Source of the DNA: Mycobacterium vicinigordonae
GTDB lineage: Bacteria > Actinomycetota > Actinomycetes > Mycobacteriales > Mycobacteriaceae
Direction: 5' to 3'
Length of the DNA: 64,000 bases
Assembly: GCF_013466425.1 (NCBI RefSeq)
Contig: NZ_CP059165.1
Location: 5,456,001 to 5,520,000 of the forward strand
Under the pieces are notes generated by a model. The model was not told the DNA's origin, made no database searches, and worked only from the letters and a program-made list of their open reading frames with translations. A program made the translations under genes and the position numbers. How positions within the stretch are numbered: the stretch's first letter is position 1; each line of letters begins with the position of its first letter. Shown in pieces: positions 53,843-63,414 of this stretch.

Positions 53843-56694
53843 GTAACGAGCCCGACTCTCGCTCCCGCATCGCCCACCTGATCCGTACCCTGGCGGTGCC
53901 GATCATCCTGTTCTGGCTCCTGGTCGCCCTCGGGACCACGCTGTTTACCCCCGACCTCGGTGAAGTGGCGGGGAGGCACTCGGTGCCCATGACTCCGCGG
54001 GACGCAACGGCGTTCAAGGACATGATGAAGATCGGCCACAAATTCGAAGAGTTCGACACGGACTCCTCGGCGATGATCGTTCTCGAGGGTGAGGACAAGC
54101 TTGGCGACAGCGCACACGTCTTCTACAACAAGCTCGTCGCGAAGCTCAAGGCCAGCAAGCACGTTCAGTTCCTCCAGGATTTCTGGAGTGACCCGCTGAC
54201 CGCCGCCGGCTCCCAAAGCCCAGACGGTAAAGCCGCCTATGTACAGGTCTTCCTCGACGGTGCGCAGGGCACCACTCCCGCCCACAAGTCGGTCGCCGCA
54301 ATCCGCAAGATCGTCGCCGACGTACCGCCGCCACCCGGCATCAAAGCCTACGTAGCCGGCAACACCGTGCTCAACACCGATACGCTCAAAGCCGCGCACA
54401 ACAGCATGGAACTCATGACCCTGGTCACCATCGGCGTCATCTTCGTGATGCTGCTCTTCATCTACCGGTCGCTAAAGAACGCCATCCTTGCGTTGATCCT
54501 GGTTCGCTTCGAGCTCTACGCCGCGGAAGGCATCGTGGCGACCGCCGGCAATCTTGACATCATTGGGCTCACGCCGTACGCCGTCAGCATGGTCACGATG
54601 CTGACCATCGCCACGGGAACCGACTATTTCATCTTCCTGTTGGGTCGCTACCACGAAGCCCGATCGCGCGGCGAAGACCCCGAACAGGCGTACTACAGCG
54701 CCTACAACGGCGTCGTGCACGTCATCCTGGGGTCGGGACTGACGATCGTGGGCGCCTGCCTGTGCCTGACCGCGACCAAGCTTCCGTACTTCCAGACGAT
54801 GGGAATTCCGTGCGCCATCGCCCTGGTGGTGACGATGCTGGCGGGCCTGACTCTGGCTCCAGCGGTGCTGGTGGTCGCGTCCCGGTTCGGCTTCTTCGAT
54901 CCGAAACGTCAAGTGTCGGAACGGGGTTGGCGCAAGGTCGGCACCCTGGTGACGCGGTGGCCGAAACCCATCATTGTGGTCGCGACCTTTATCGCGGTGA
55001 TCGGGTTCGTCAGCCTGACGACCTACGTGCCAACTTACAATGACAGGAAGTTCACTCCGCCCGAGATCGCGGCCAACGTTGCGCAGACGGCGGCCGAGCG
55101 ACACTTCACCCCGGCGCGCGTGAATCCGGAATTGCTGATGGTCGAAGCCGACCACGACATCCGCAACCCGGCGGACATGCTGATCATCGACAGGATCGCC
55201 AAGGCCGTCTTCCATGAACGCGGCATTGGGCGGGTGCAGACCATCACCCGACCCCTAGGGGCGCCGATCGAGCACAGTTCGATCCCGTTCGTGATCGCCA
55301 TGAACAGTTCGAGCACCCTGCAGACGGCGAAATTCATGAACGACAGCATGGCGGCCATGCTCGAGCAGGCCGACGAGATGGGCCGGACGATCGCAGTCAT
55401 GCAGCACATGTACGGCGTCATGAAGCAGATGACCGAGACCACCCACGAGATGACCGGCGATATGCACGTGTTGCAAGCCGACATCGAGGGGGTGCGCCAG
55501 CACGTCGCCGATTTCGAAGACACCTGGCGCCCAATTCGCTCCTATTTCTACTGGGAGAAGCACTGCTACGACATCCCGGTGTGCTGGTCGTTGCGGTCGA
55601 TATTCGACATGCTCGACGACATCGACACCATGGCCGACGACATCGGAAGAACAACCAAGGACATCGACAAGCTCGACACCTTGATGCCGCAACTGCTCGC
55701 TGATTTTCCCAAGACCATCGAGTCAATGCAGAGAATGCGCGATTACATGCTGTCCACCCACAGCTCCATGGCAGGCATTCAGCATCACATGCAAGAGAGC
55801 GCCGAAGGCTCGACGATGATGGGCAACTACTTCGACCAGGCCAAGAATGACGACTCGTTCTACCTGCCGCCGGAGGTCTTTCAGAACCCCGACTTCAAAC
55901 GCGGCCTGAAGATGTTCGTCTCGCCCGACGGCAATGCCGTCCGATTCATCATCACCCACCAGGGCGACCCTGCCTCGGTGGAAGGCATTCAGCACGTCCA
56001 GGGCATCAAGCAGGCCGTCGCCGACGCGGTCAAGGGAACGCCGCTGGAATCGGCGAAGGTATCGCTGGCCGGCACCGCATCGATGTACAGTGACATGCAG
56101 CACGGGGTCGGCATCGACTTGACGATCGCCGGAATCGCGACGCTGATCCTGATCTTCTCGATCATGCTGCTGATCACCCGTAGCTTGGTGGCGTCCCTGG
56201 TGATCGTCGGTACCGTGCTGGCTTCACTTGGCACGGCATGCGGTCTTTCCGTGCTGCTCTGGCAGGACATCCTTGGGCTGGGCCTGCAATGGATCGTGCT
56301 GCCGCTGACGGTAGTCATCCTGCTGGCCGTCGGGTCCGACTACAACCTGCTGCTGGTTTCGCGTCTGAAGGAAGAGATTCCGGCCGGCCTCAACACCGGC
56401 ATCATCCGGGGCATGGGCGCTTCTGGCCGGGTGGTCACCGCCGCCGGCCTCATCTTCGCGGCGACCATGGCGTCGATGATCGTCAGCGACCTGGTGGTGA
56501 TCGGCCAGTTCGGCACGTCGATCGGCATCGGCCTACTCGTCGACACGTTCATCGTGCGAGCATTCATGACGCCGGCGATCGCCGCCGCCCTAGGCCGCTG
56601 GTTCTGGTGGCCGCTGGACACCTTCCGCATGAAGAACAGTGCAGCGGCGCCCACGAACGACCCCGCAGCTGTCCCGCAACCGATGAGGGTGTAA
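53839..56694 (+). CDS. MmpL-family RND transporter
   Basis: A 951-residue RND transporter of the mycobacterial MmpL family, with two blocks of transmembrane helices around a large extracytoplasmic loop. The proton-relay Asp-Tyr pairs are in ATGTDYFIFLLGRYHE and in VGSDYNLLLVSRLKEE. The second loop is rich in Met and contains long helices (residues about 510-680), as in the MmpL4/MmpL5 cluster. It exports lipids, siderophores or drugs with MmpS; which one is not visible. Downstream, after 46 bp, comes a TetR regulator. Confidence 0.94.
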   Translation: MSNEPDSRSRIAHLIRTLAVPIILFWLLVALGTTLFTPDLGEVAGRHSVPMTPRDATAFKDMMKIGHKFEEFDTDSSAMIVLEGEDKLGDSAHVFYNKLVAKLKASKHVQFLQDFWSDPLTAAGSQSPDGKAAYVQVFLDGAQGTTPAHKSVAAIRKIVADVPPPPGIKAYVAGNTVLNTDTLKAAHNSMELMTLVTIGVIFVMLLFIYRSLKNAILALILVRFELYAAEGIVATAGNLDIIGLTPYAVSMVTMLTIATGTDYFIFLLGRYHEARSRGEDPEQAYYSAYNGVVHVILGSGLTIVGACLCLTATKLPYFQTMGIPCAIALVVTMLAGLTLAPAVLVVASRFGFFDPKRQVSERGWRKVGTLVTRWPKPIIVVATFIAVIGFVSLTTYVPTYNDRKFTPPEIAANVAQTAAERHFTPARVNPELLMVEADHDIRNPADMLIIDRIAKAVFHERGIGRVQTITRPLGAPIEHSSIPFVIAMNSSSTLQTAKFMNDSMAAMLEQADEMGRTIAVMQHMYGVMKQMTETTHEMTGDMHVLQADIEGVRQHVADFEDTWRPIRSYFYWEKHCYDIPVCWSLRSIFDMLDDIDTMADDIGRTTKDIDKLDTLMPQLLADFPKTIESMQRMRDYMLSTHSSMAGIQHHMQESAEGSTMMGNYFDQAKNDDSFYLPPEVFQNPDFKRGLKMFVSPDGNAVRFIITHQGDPASVEGIQHVQGIKQAVADAVKGTPLESAKVSLAGTASMYSDMQHGVGIDLTIAGIATLILIFSIMLLITRSLVASLVIVGTVLASLGTACGLSVLLWQDILGLGLQWIVLPLTVVILLAVGSDYNLLLVSRLKEEIPAGLNTGIIRGMGASGRVVTAAGLIFAATMASMIVSDLVVIGQFGTSIGIGLLVDTFIVRAFMTPAIAAALGRWFWWPLDTFRMKNSAAAPTNDPAAVPQPMRV

Positions 56695-56740
56695 ACATCG
56701 AAGACCCGCACCGGGATCTGGCACGCTTTGGTGAGAATCG

Positions 56741-57388
56741 ATGAAGCGCTTCGGGCCGCGGGTGGGAGCAGGTACAGGGCAGATGAGCGAGATGGAATCG
56801 AAGCTACGCCAACGGACGGACGGCCGGCTGGACCGCTCCCGTGATCCCGCGATCCTCAACGCCGCTCTTGCAGCGTTGACCGAGAACGGCTACGACGCCA
56901 CCAACATGGACGACATCGCGGCCCGCGCTGGCGTCGGCAAGGCCGCAATCTACCGGCGATGGTCATCAAAAGCGGCGTTGATAACCGACGTCCTGGTCTA
57001 TTGGCGGCCCGATCTGCGGACCGACGACACCCCCGACACAGGCAGCTTGGCTGGCGACTTCGACGCCCTCATCGAACGCGCAGTGCGCACTGACAACCAG
57101 TTGATCACCACCGACCTGGTACTCCGTGTCGCTTTAGAAGCCACCCGCGATCCTCAGCTCGCCACGGCCGTCGACGATCTCCTACTGCTCAGGGGGGGCC
57201 GAATAATCTCCAATATCCTGACCCGAGCCGCGGCCCGGGGCGAGATCGCCGCCGACCGTGACTGGTCTCTGGTCGCCGACGTGCTAACCGCAATGGGCCT
57301 GCTGAGGGTGCTGAGCGGACAAACCGTTGACGCCAAATTCCTACGACAAGTCGTTGACACCGTCGTCTACCCAGCGCTTGCCACCTAG
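56741..57388 (+). CDS. TetR-family regulator after mmpL
   Basis: A 215-residue TetR protein. The HTH is ILNAALAALTENGYDATNMDDIAARAGVGKAAIYRRW, followed by SSKAALITDVL; the C-terminal part fits the TetR_C_11-type ligand domain (IISNILTRAAARGEI). The ATG at 56741 was used; the ATG at 56783 would remove an N-terminal tail. Co-directional with mmpS/mmpL and 46 bp behind, it probably controls their expression, maybe through the palindrome at 53297. Confidence 0.87.
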   Translation: MKRFGPRVGAGTGQMSEMESKLRQRTDGRLDRSRDPAILNAALAALTENGYDATNMDDIAARAGVGKAAIYRRWSSKAALITDVLVYWRPDLRTDDTPDTGSLAGDFDALIERAVRTDNQLITTDLVLRVALEATRDPQLATAVDDLLLLRGGRIISNILTRAAARGEIAADRDWSLVADVLTAMGLLRVLSGQTVDAKFLRQVVDTVVYPALAT

Positions 57389-57915
57389 ACATCGCCTCCG
57401 TGCTCGATCCCCGCACAAACACGAAGACCTCTGAGCCAGCTTGGCGACTTAAGAGCGCGGAAAATCAAGGCGATACAAGCATTCTCGCCCGGGCCAATGC
57501 AGCCGGCACCGTTCGGCCGCGGCCAGCCCACGTCTCGACCGCCAGGATCAAACTCAAGTCGCAGGTATGCGGCGTAGACCACTTGCTGTCTTCCACCGTG
57601 TCGGCCATGTCGGTGTCGATCCACCCGGCGTGTACGCGGCCGACAAGCGTTTCCGCGCAGCGTAGTTCGATGCGACATCGCGTTGATCGGACCCGGCGTG
57701 GGATTGAAATTGCCTACTGCTGCGTGGAATTGGCCGGTGCCGGCTTTGTCGCCGACGTGTGCGCGGACGAGGGTGCAGTCCGTGGTGAGGGATTTCTTCG
57801 AGGACCAGATCCTGCCCGCACCGATGGCGCTGATTCGAAACTGCGGATGCGGGTATAGGCCGGGCGTGATTGGCTGCAGACGATACTGCTGCGACGAATC
57901 GGAATCGGGGCCACA
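57389..57915 (-). pseudogene. Gene-poor stretch with a decayed SDR remnant
   Basis: About 530 bp without a sound gene. On the minus strand near 57580-57655 one frame reads ETLVGRVHAGWIDTDMADTV, which recalls the segment after the active site in SDRs (VHxGxIDTDMA). Neighbouring pieces in other frames do not join into a protein. I read it as the eroded end of an SDR gene; similarity over so short a stretch could mislead. Confidence 0.35.
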
Positions 57916-58722
57916 TTGACCAAGCGTGAGGTCGGATCCAGCCTGCATGTCAGCGTGACCGAACCGACGACACTCGAGTTCCAGATCACCGTGGCCGCCC
58001 TGCCCGGCTTGCAGGTGAACGAGTCACTGACGGTGACGGTGGATGGCAGCCCGGTGACGGTCCGCGAGATCGCCGGCGAGCATGGCACCCGAATCCACAC
58101 CGGGGAGTTCGGCGTCGGGGATGTCCGAATCAACTATGAGGCCACCGTCACCGGCCGGGCCGAGCCACCCCCGGTGCGCGACATCGACGCCTCGACGTAT
58201 CTGCGGCCGAGCCGTTATGCAGAAGCCGACAAGTTCTTCGGGTTCGCGGCCACCGAGTTCGGCCAATACACCGACTCGGTGACGGTGCTGGAGAAGGTGT
58301 CGTCGTGGGTCGGCACGCGGTTGAAATATGTTCCAGGTTCCAGTGATCCGATCGACGGCGCGACTGATACCCTGCTCGCCGGTGCCGGGGTGTGCCGAGA
58401 CTACGCGCACCTGGTGATCGCGTTACTGCGGGCGGTCAACATCCCCGCCAGACTGGTGTCGGTGTACGCACCGGGCTGCGACCCGATGGACTTCCACGCC
58501 GTGGCTGAGGCGCTGATCGACGGAGACTGGCGCGTCGTGGATGCAACCTGCCTGGCGCCTCGGCAGGCGATGCTGCGCATCGCCACCGGCCGCGACGCAG
58601 CCGACACTGCCTTCCTGGACAACCACCGCGGTGCCATCGACCTCCGCGACATGATGGTCACGGCGGTGACCAGCGACGATCTGCCCCGCGATTCCGTTGA
58701 GGACCTGGTGACACTGGGCTGA
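57916..58722 (+). CDS. Transglutaminase-like (cysteine protease fold) protein
   Basis: A 268-residue protein. The N-terminal 90 residues are a beta-rich domain, followed by the transglutaminase-like core with the triad Cys in AGVCRDYAHL, His in DFHAVAEAL and Asp in VVDATCLAP. Bacterial relatives act as peptidases or peptide cross-linkers on unknown substrates; many stand with circularly permuted ATP-grasp genes, which are not here. No signal peptide is visible. The start is TTG at 57916, as no ATG or GTG in frame lies before the conserved part. Confidence 0.83.
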   Translation: MTKREVGSSLHVSVTEPTTLEFQITVAALPGLQVNESLTVTVDGSPVTVREIAGEHGTRIHTGEFGVGDVRINYEATVTGRAEPPPVRDIDASTYLRPSRYAEADKFFGFAATEFGQYTDSVTVLEKVSSWVGTRLKYVPGSSDPIDGATDTLLAGAGVCRDYAHLVIALLRAVNIPARLVSVYAPGCDPMDFHAVAEALIDGDWRVVDATCLAPRQAMLRIATGRDAADTAFLDNHRGAIDLRDMMVTAVTSDDLPRDSVEDLVTLG

Positions 58723-58843
58723 TCCTCAGGGGCTGGAGTGATTGATCCCATAGTTAGGTTGTTCCGCAACTTCCGCGCGGGTAAGCGCTTGCAACGTGAT
58801 TGCCAAGGAATCGTAAGGCGATTCAAGGGAAGGGAGCGCAACA

Positions 58844-59086
58844 GTGAGTAACCGCGACAGTGGACCGGTGGCGGCCGTCAAGGGCATCGTCGAGGACGTG
58901 CTCGGCAAGTCCAAAGAGATCGCCGGCATCGTGATCAACAACGACAACCTTCGCAACGAAGGCCGGGCGCAGCAGGACAAGGCGCAGGCGCAGCGCGACG
59001 TGGCCAAGAAAGAGGCTCAGGCCGAGTCGGCGAGGGCTGCTGCTAGCGCGGCCGAGGCGCGCCAGAAGACCAAGTCCGCCAAGTAA
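58844..59086 (+). CDS. CsbD-family stress protein
   Basis: An 80-residue, highly charged helical protein. The N-terminal part (VKGIVEDVLGKSKEIAGIV, then NEGRAQQDKAQAQRDVAKKEA) follows the CsbD/YjbJ pattern, and the rest is an Ala-Glu-Lys helix. CsbD proteins rise under general stress, but their job is unknown. GTG start at 58844 preceded by GGGAG. A strong hairpin follows 11 bp after the stop. Confidence 0.85.
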   Translation: MSNRDSGPVAAVKGIVEDVLGKSKEIAGIVINNDNLRNEGRAQQDKAQAQRDVAKKEAQAESARAAASAAEARQKTKSAK

Positions 59087-59097
59087 GAGTTAGTCGC

Positions 59098-59137
59098 CCG
59101 AAGTGGGGTCGCCGCCAATGCGCCGGCCCCACTTCGG
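59098..59137. terminator. Strong bidirectional hairpin terminator
   Basis: CCGAAGTGGGG and CCCCACTTCGG form a perfect 11-bp stem around an 18-base loop, between the convergent csbD-like and crotonase genes. No T tract, as is usual in mycobacteria. Confidence 0.7.
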
Positions 59138-59157
59138 TGTTCAACGGCGTGCGAAGG

Positions 59158-59925
59158 CTAATTTTTGCTCGCGTTGAGTTTGGTGACGATCGACCTGAAG
59201 TCTTCGGTGACGAACGACTGGTGCTCGGCGGACAAGGCGTAGTCGATGCTGGCGAGCACCGCACGCTCCAGGTGGATGTTGAGCACCCGCTTGGTGCTTT
59301 CCACCGCCTGCTGAGGCAATTCCAGGATGCGCTGTGCGCAGGCCACCGCTTCCGCGACCGGATCGTCGACCACGTGGTTGGCTAGGCCGAGTTCGACTGC
59401 CCGCTCGGCGCGAATCCTGGTGCCAGTCAACGCATATTCCTTAGCCAGCAACAGGCTGATGTGCAGTGGCCAAGTCAGCGGACCACCGTCGGCGGCCACC
59501 AATCCCACCTGGACGTGCGGGTCGGCTAGGAAGGCGTGGGGCGCGATGTAGACGATGTCGCTGAGCGCCACGAGGCTGCAGCCCAGGCCCACTGCCGGGC
59601 CATTGACCGCCGCCACCACCGGAATTCGGCAGCGTGCCATTCCCAGCACGATCTCCCTGCCGTCCCGAATGGTCTTGGCGCGCAGGTCGGCGTCCTCGGC
59701 AAGTTCGGCCAAGTACGCGAAATCCCCGCCGGCAGAGAACGCCTTGCCGGCGCCGGTCAGCACCGCGGCGCGAGCCGACGCATCGTCGGTGAGCCGCTGC
59801 CACAGCCGGGCCAGACCGACGTGCAGGCTGTCGTTGACCGCGTTGAGGTCGTCAGGCCGGTTGAGCGTGATGATCCGCAGCGACCCGTCCGCCCGGACGT
59901 CGATTTCACTTGGCATGTCGTACAT
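59158..59925 (-). CDS. Enoyl-CoA hydratase/isomerase-family protein
   Basis: A 255-residue crotonase of normal length. The oxyanion loop is GAGKAFSAGGDF and the second glycine is in VNGPAVGLGCSL. The usual catalytic glutamates are replaced (Ser in GLGCSL, His in ADPHVQ), as in many mycobacterial EchA paralogues, so hydration is not certain and isomerisation or hydrolysis is possible. The ATG at 59925 follows GGGAG. It begins right at the end of the acyl-CoA dehydrogenase and is the last gene of the FadD-FadE-FadE operon. Confidence 0.87.
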   Translation of the reverse strand: MYDMPSEIDVRADGSLRIITLNRPDDLNAVNDSLHVGLARLWQRLTDDASARAAVLTGAGKAFSAGGDFAYLAELAEDADLRAKTIRDGREIVLGMARCRIPVVAAVNGPAVGLGCSLVALSDIVYIAPHAFLADPHVQVGLVAADGGPLTWPLHISLLLAKEYALTGTRIRAERAVELGLANHVVDDPVAEAVACAQRILELPQQAVESTKRVLNIHLERAVLASIDYALSAEHQSFVTEDFRSIVTKLNASKN

Positions 59926-59926
59926 T

Positions 59927-61015
59927 TCAGACTCCCAATCCCAGAATTCGCGAGGCGATGATGTTCTTCTGTATCTGCGACGTGCCGCCCATGACGCTTT
60001 GCGCGCGGCTGTAGAGGTAAGCGCTGAGCAGATCCGGGTCGCGGGTACCGCCGACCGCCAGCGCGGCATGTCCGACCGACTGCTCCACCCAGGTCATCAG
60101 CAGCTTGTCCAGCGAACCTTCCGGGCCGTGCGACACGCCATCGAGTTGCTCGGACAGCCGCCGCCGCACGTGGTGGGTCAGCATCTGCGCCTGCACCGCC
60201 GCCCACGCAACTTCGTCGGCTACATCGCCGTCAGTGCGGTCCACCAGCTGCGCCACCAGCTTGTTGTAACGGGCGGCATATCCCAGCGTGGACGGTTCGC
60301 GCTCGTGGCCGACGACGGTCATCGCGACGGCCCAGCCGTCACCCGGGGCGCCCACCATCCGATCTGCCGGAACCCGGGCGCCGTCAAAGGTCACCTGCCC
60401 GAACTCGTTGGTGACGCCGTTGATCATCTGCAGTGGACGTTGTTGCACCCCATCTTGTCTCATCGATATGACGAAAGCGGAGATGCCGCGGTGCCGCTTG
60501 GCGGCGGGTTCGGTGCGGGCTAGCAGCAGACACCAGTCGGCGACATCAGAGTAGCTAGTCCAGATCTTGTGGCCGTGGATCACATACTCGTCACCCATGC
60601 GGGTCGCGGTGGTGGTCAGCGACGCCAGGTCGGATCCCGCGCCCGGTTCGCTGAACCCCTGACACCAGCGTTCGGTGCCGTTGATGATGCCCGGCAGGAA
60701 TCGCTGCCGCAGTTCGTCGCTGCCGTGCCGGCCGATACCGATCACCAGGTAGCCGACGCTGGGCCGCGGCGGGGCGCCCGCTCGGGCGATCTCCTCGTCG
60801 ACGATGACGTCGTAAACCGGCGGCAGCTCCCACCCGCCGTACTCGCGCGGCCACGACAAGCCGAAGAACCCTTCCTGATACAGAGCGCGATGCCAGTCCG
60901 CCTGCCCTGCCCAGTACTCGTCACCCGAGCCACCGAATTCCTTCGCGTGCAGGGCAAGCCACGACCGCAACCGTTCCCGGAACTCCGCTTCCTGCGGTGA
61001 GTCACGAAAGTCCAC
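59927..61015 (-). CDS. Acyl-CoA dehydrogenase (FadE), subunit A
   Basis: A 362-residue flavoprotein. WCQGFSEPGAGSDLASL is the FAD/substrate signature, GHKIWTSYSDVADWCLLLARTE follows, and the C-terminal motif VMGGTSQIQKNIIASRILGL is well kept. With the next gene it forms the split pair seen in FadE26/27 and FadE28/29 of cholesterol catabolism, where two half-like subunits make an alpha2beta2 enzyme for bulky steroid side chains. GTG at 61015; it overlaps the other subunit by 14 bp. Confidence 0.9.
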   Translation of the reverse strand: MDFRDSPQEAEFRERLRSWLALHAKEFGGSGDEYWAGQADWHRALYQEGFFGLSWPREYGGWELPPVYDVIVDEEIARAGAPPRPSVGYLVIGIGRHGSDELRQRFLPGIINGTERWCQGFSEPGAGSDLASLTTTATRMGDEYVIHGHKIWTSYSDVADWCLLLARTEPAAKRHRGISAFVISMRQDGVQQRPLQMINGVTNEFGQVTFDGARVPADRMVGAPGDGWAVAMTVVGHEREPSTLGYAARYNKLVAQLVDRTDGDVADEVAWAAVQAQMLTHHVRRRLSEQLDGVSHGPEGSLDKLLMTWVEQSVGHAALAVGGTRDPDLLSAYLYSRAQSVMGGTSQIQKNIIASRILGLGV

Positions 61016-61907
61016 GGCCGACCTCCTTCAGGGTGACCGGCCACAGCTCGGTCGATGTCAGGGCCCGGCGCAGGTAGACGTGCACCAGGCATTCCCACGT
61101 GTTGCCTATTCCGCCGTGCACTTGTATGGCGGTCTCACATACGGTTACGGCGGCACGGGCGCAGTAGATCTTGGCCACCCGGGCCGACTGGATGGCTTCG
61201 GCAGGTTCCAGTTCGTCGACAGCCCATGCGGCATGCCGCAGCACGCTCACCGAACCTTCGATGAGCGCCAGACTTTCGGCGAGCAGATGGGCGACGGCCT
61301 GATACGACCCGATCGGTTTGCCGTACTGCTCCCGGAGCTTCGCGTAGTCGCAGGCCAGGGCGTGTGCCCCGCGCGCGGCACCGACCAGGTCGGCCGCGGT
61401 GATGACCAGCGCCAACGCCCGCCATCGGTCGGCGGCTTCCGCGGACACCTCTCCCAGCGGCGCCGGCGAACCTGTGATCCGAACACAGGACCGGGTCAGG
61501 TCGGCACCGTCAACGCGGTCGCCGAGGTGTACCTTAAGGACCGTGGTGCCCGAAAGTTGAACGGCCCGTTGATAACCGCGGGTGTCGACCCCACGATCCT
61601 CGACCGCGACGGTAGCCCGCTCGACTCTCGTCTCCAGGTGCCGGGTCAGATCGTCGGCCAGCACCGGGCCCAGAAACGGAGCATCGAGGAGTCGCCGTCC
61701 GAATTCCTCTGCGACGATCGCCGCCTCGACACCCGAGGCCTCATCCGAGCGCAGCGATCGCCACCCGGTCAACTCGATCTGCTTGTCCAGCCGGGCAATT
61801 CGACCCTGGTCGGCCAAGTCGCCTACGGCGGCCGGGCCGAGGTCGTCGGCCAGCTTTGCGGCGGCGTCGCGCAATTGCTGCTGTTCAGCCGTCAGCCGTA
61901 CATCCAT
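61002..61907 (-). CDS. Acyl-CoA dehydrogenase (FadE), subunit B
   Basis: A shorter (301-residue) acyl-CoA dehydrogenase-like protein. REQYGKPIGSYQAVAHLLAE and AIQVHGGIGNTWECLVHVYLRRAL are the C-terminal FAD-binding signatures; the N-terminal part (VRLTAEQQQLRDAAAKLAD) is helical and the middle domain is reduced. Such short subunits pair with a partner in mycobacterial heterotetrameric FadE enzymes. The ATG at 61907 overlaps the FadD gene by 23 bp. A role in removing hydrogen from a ring-bearing acyl-CoA is inferred. Confidence 0.88.
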   Translation of the reverse strand: MDVRLTAEQQQLRDAAAKLADDLGPAAVGDLADQGRIARLDKQIELTGWRSLRSDEASGVEAAIVAEEFGRRLLDAPFLGPVLADDLTRHLETRVERATVAVEDRGVDTRGYQRAVQLSGTTVLKVHLGDRVDGADLTRSCVRITGSPAPLGEVSAEAADRWRALALVITAADLVGAARGAHALACDYAKLREQYGKPIGSYQAVAHLLAESLALIEGSVSVLRHAAWAVDELEPAEAIQSARVAKIYCARAAVTVCETAIQVHGGIGNTWECLVHVYLRRALTSTELWPVTLKEVGRGLS

Positions 61908-63297
61908 AGCTCTCCTTGAGCACTCTGCGTAACACCTTGCCCGAGGGCAGGCGAGGAATCTCCGGCACGAACACCACCCGGCTCAGCCGCTTATAAGACG
62001 CCAGTTTCGCTTCCACCCGCGCGGTGAGTTCGGCGGCGAGCTCGGTGTTGTCGAATGTGGGGTGCGTGGCGACGGCGGCGACCACTGCCTCACCATTGGC
62101 TCCGTCGGCAACGCCAAAGACCGCGCAATCCCGTACGGCCGGATGACCATGCAGTACGGTCTCGATCTCGGCGGGGGCAACCTGGAAGCCCCGCACCTTG
62201 ACCATCTCCTTGAGTCGGTCGGTGATCGACAACCAGCCGTCGCAGTCCAGGTGGCCCACGTCCCCGGTGCGGTACCACCCGTCCCGCAGCACGTCACTGG
62301 TGGCCTCGGCCGGGAGGTAGCCGGCCATCAGGGAGTCCGCGCGTGCCTGGATCTCTCCCGTCTCTCCCGGATCAACCGGCTCACCAGTCTGCAAGGACAC
62401 CACCCGCAACTGCACGCCGGGCACCGCGCGGCCGACGGAGTCCAGCCGAGGCCCCTGGATGGGGTTGCAAGCGATGACCGGCAACTCGGTGGTTCCGTAC
62501 GCCGGAACCCAGCCGACGCCGGTGCGCCGGGTGACCATCTCGGCGACCGTGGCGGTCACCGGGGTCGCACCCCACATGAAGTACCGCAGCGACGACAAGT
62601 CGTAGGACTCCAGCTGAGGGTGAGAGGCGATGGCCAGCGCGATCGGTGCGACGGCCATTTCGACTGTGATGCGGTCGATTTCGATGTGCCGCAATATCCG
62701 GTCAATTTCGAAGCGGCGGTGTAGCCGTATCCAGATACCGGTGCGCAGCGCGGTCAGGATGTTCAGCAACCCCAGGATGTGCGACGGGGGCGTGGCCACC
62801 TGGATGCGGTCCCGAGTGGTCAGCTGCAGCGCGTCGCGCCAATCCCGCACGGCCGCATCCAGCGACGCGTGGGTGTGCCGCACGGCCTTCGGCAACCCGG
62901 TGGTGCCGGAACTGAACACCAGCGCCGCATCACCGTTGGGTGATAGGGCGCCGATGGCTTCGCGGGGAGCGAGCGGTTCGTCCAAGTGCAATGTCGGCAT
63001 CAGCCCGGCCAGCACTGGATGGTCACCGACGGCGTCGGTCGGGTCGGTGAGCGCGAGCGCATGGTCGACCTCGTCGCGCTTCCAGGCCGGGCTGAGGAGG
63101 ACCGCCACCCCGCCGAGCCGCCAAATCGCCAGCACGGCGGCGACGAACTCGGGCCGGTTGGACGACATGACCGCGATCCGCTGGCCCGGCCGGACACCCC
63201 TTTGGCGCAGGGTGGCGGCGAGGGCGCCGGTCAGCCCATCGAGTTCGGGCAGGCTGAATCGCTGCTCTTCGAACACGAGCGCGGCCGGCTCGGTCAC
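61885..63297 (-). CDS. Acyl-CoA synthetase (FadD-type AMP-forming ligase)
   Basis: A 470-residue member of the adenylate-forming family, somewhat short. The P-loop-like AMP motif is VFSSGTTGLPKAV, then YGTTELP, GWYRTGDVGHLD, and the hinge/C-terminal LKEMVKVRGFQVAPAEIE with the final Lys in PRLPSGKVLR. It joins a carboxylic acid to CoA and starts the degradation pathway formed by the two FadE subunits and the crotonase. The GTG at 63297 follows AGGAGG with eight bases of spacing. A GAGAAT-type inverted repeat lies 43 bp upstream. Confidence 0.92.
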   Translation of the reverse strand: MTEPAALVFEEQRFSLPELDGLTGALAATLRQRGVRPGQRIAVMSSNRPEFVAAVLAIWRLGGVAVLLSPAWKRDEVDHALALTDPTDAVGDHPVLAGLMPTLHLDEPLAPREAIGALSPNGDAALVFSSGTTGLPKAVRHTHASLDAAVRDWRDALQLTTRDRIQVATPPSHILGLLNILTALRTGIWIRLHRRFEIDRILRHIEIDRITVEMAVAPIALAIASHPQLESYDLSSLRYFMWGATPVTATVAEMVTRRTGVGWVPAYGTTELPVIACNPIQGPRLDSVGRAVPGVQLRVVSLQTGEPVDPGETGEIQARADSLMAGYLPAEATSDVLRDGWYRTGDVGHLDCDGWLSITDRLKEMVKVRGFQVAPAEIETVLHGHPAVRDCAVFGVADGANGEAVVAAVATHPTFDNTELAAELTARVEAKLASYKRLSRVVFVPEIPRLPSGKVLRRVLKESYGCTADG

Positions 63298-63339
63298 GTC
63301 CCGCCCTCCTGGGTGGCTGAGAAGATACTATCGCTAGGT

Positions 63340-63354
63340 GAGAATAGTATTCTC
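63340..63354. promoter_or_regulatory. GAGAAT-N3-ATTCTC inverted repeat before fadD
   Basis: Perfect 6+3+6 repeat between the divergent fadD operon and the 2Fe-2S ferredoxin, in a 117-bp gap. The same as at 752-766. Likely a shared operator for both directions. Confidence 0.6.
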
Positions 63355-63414
63355 TATAGTGAAGAACGCAAAGTGCACAGCAAATGGCGACGACCCGGTG
63401 GCAGATAGGCGGTC

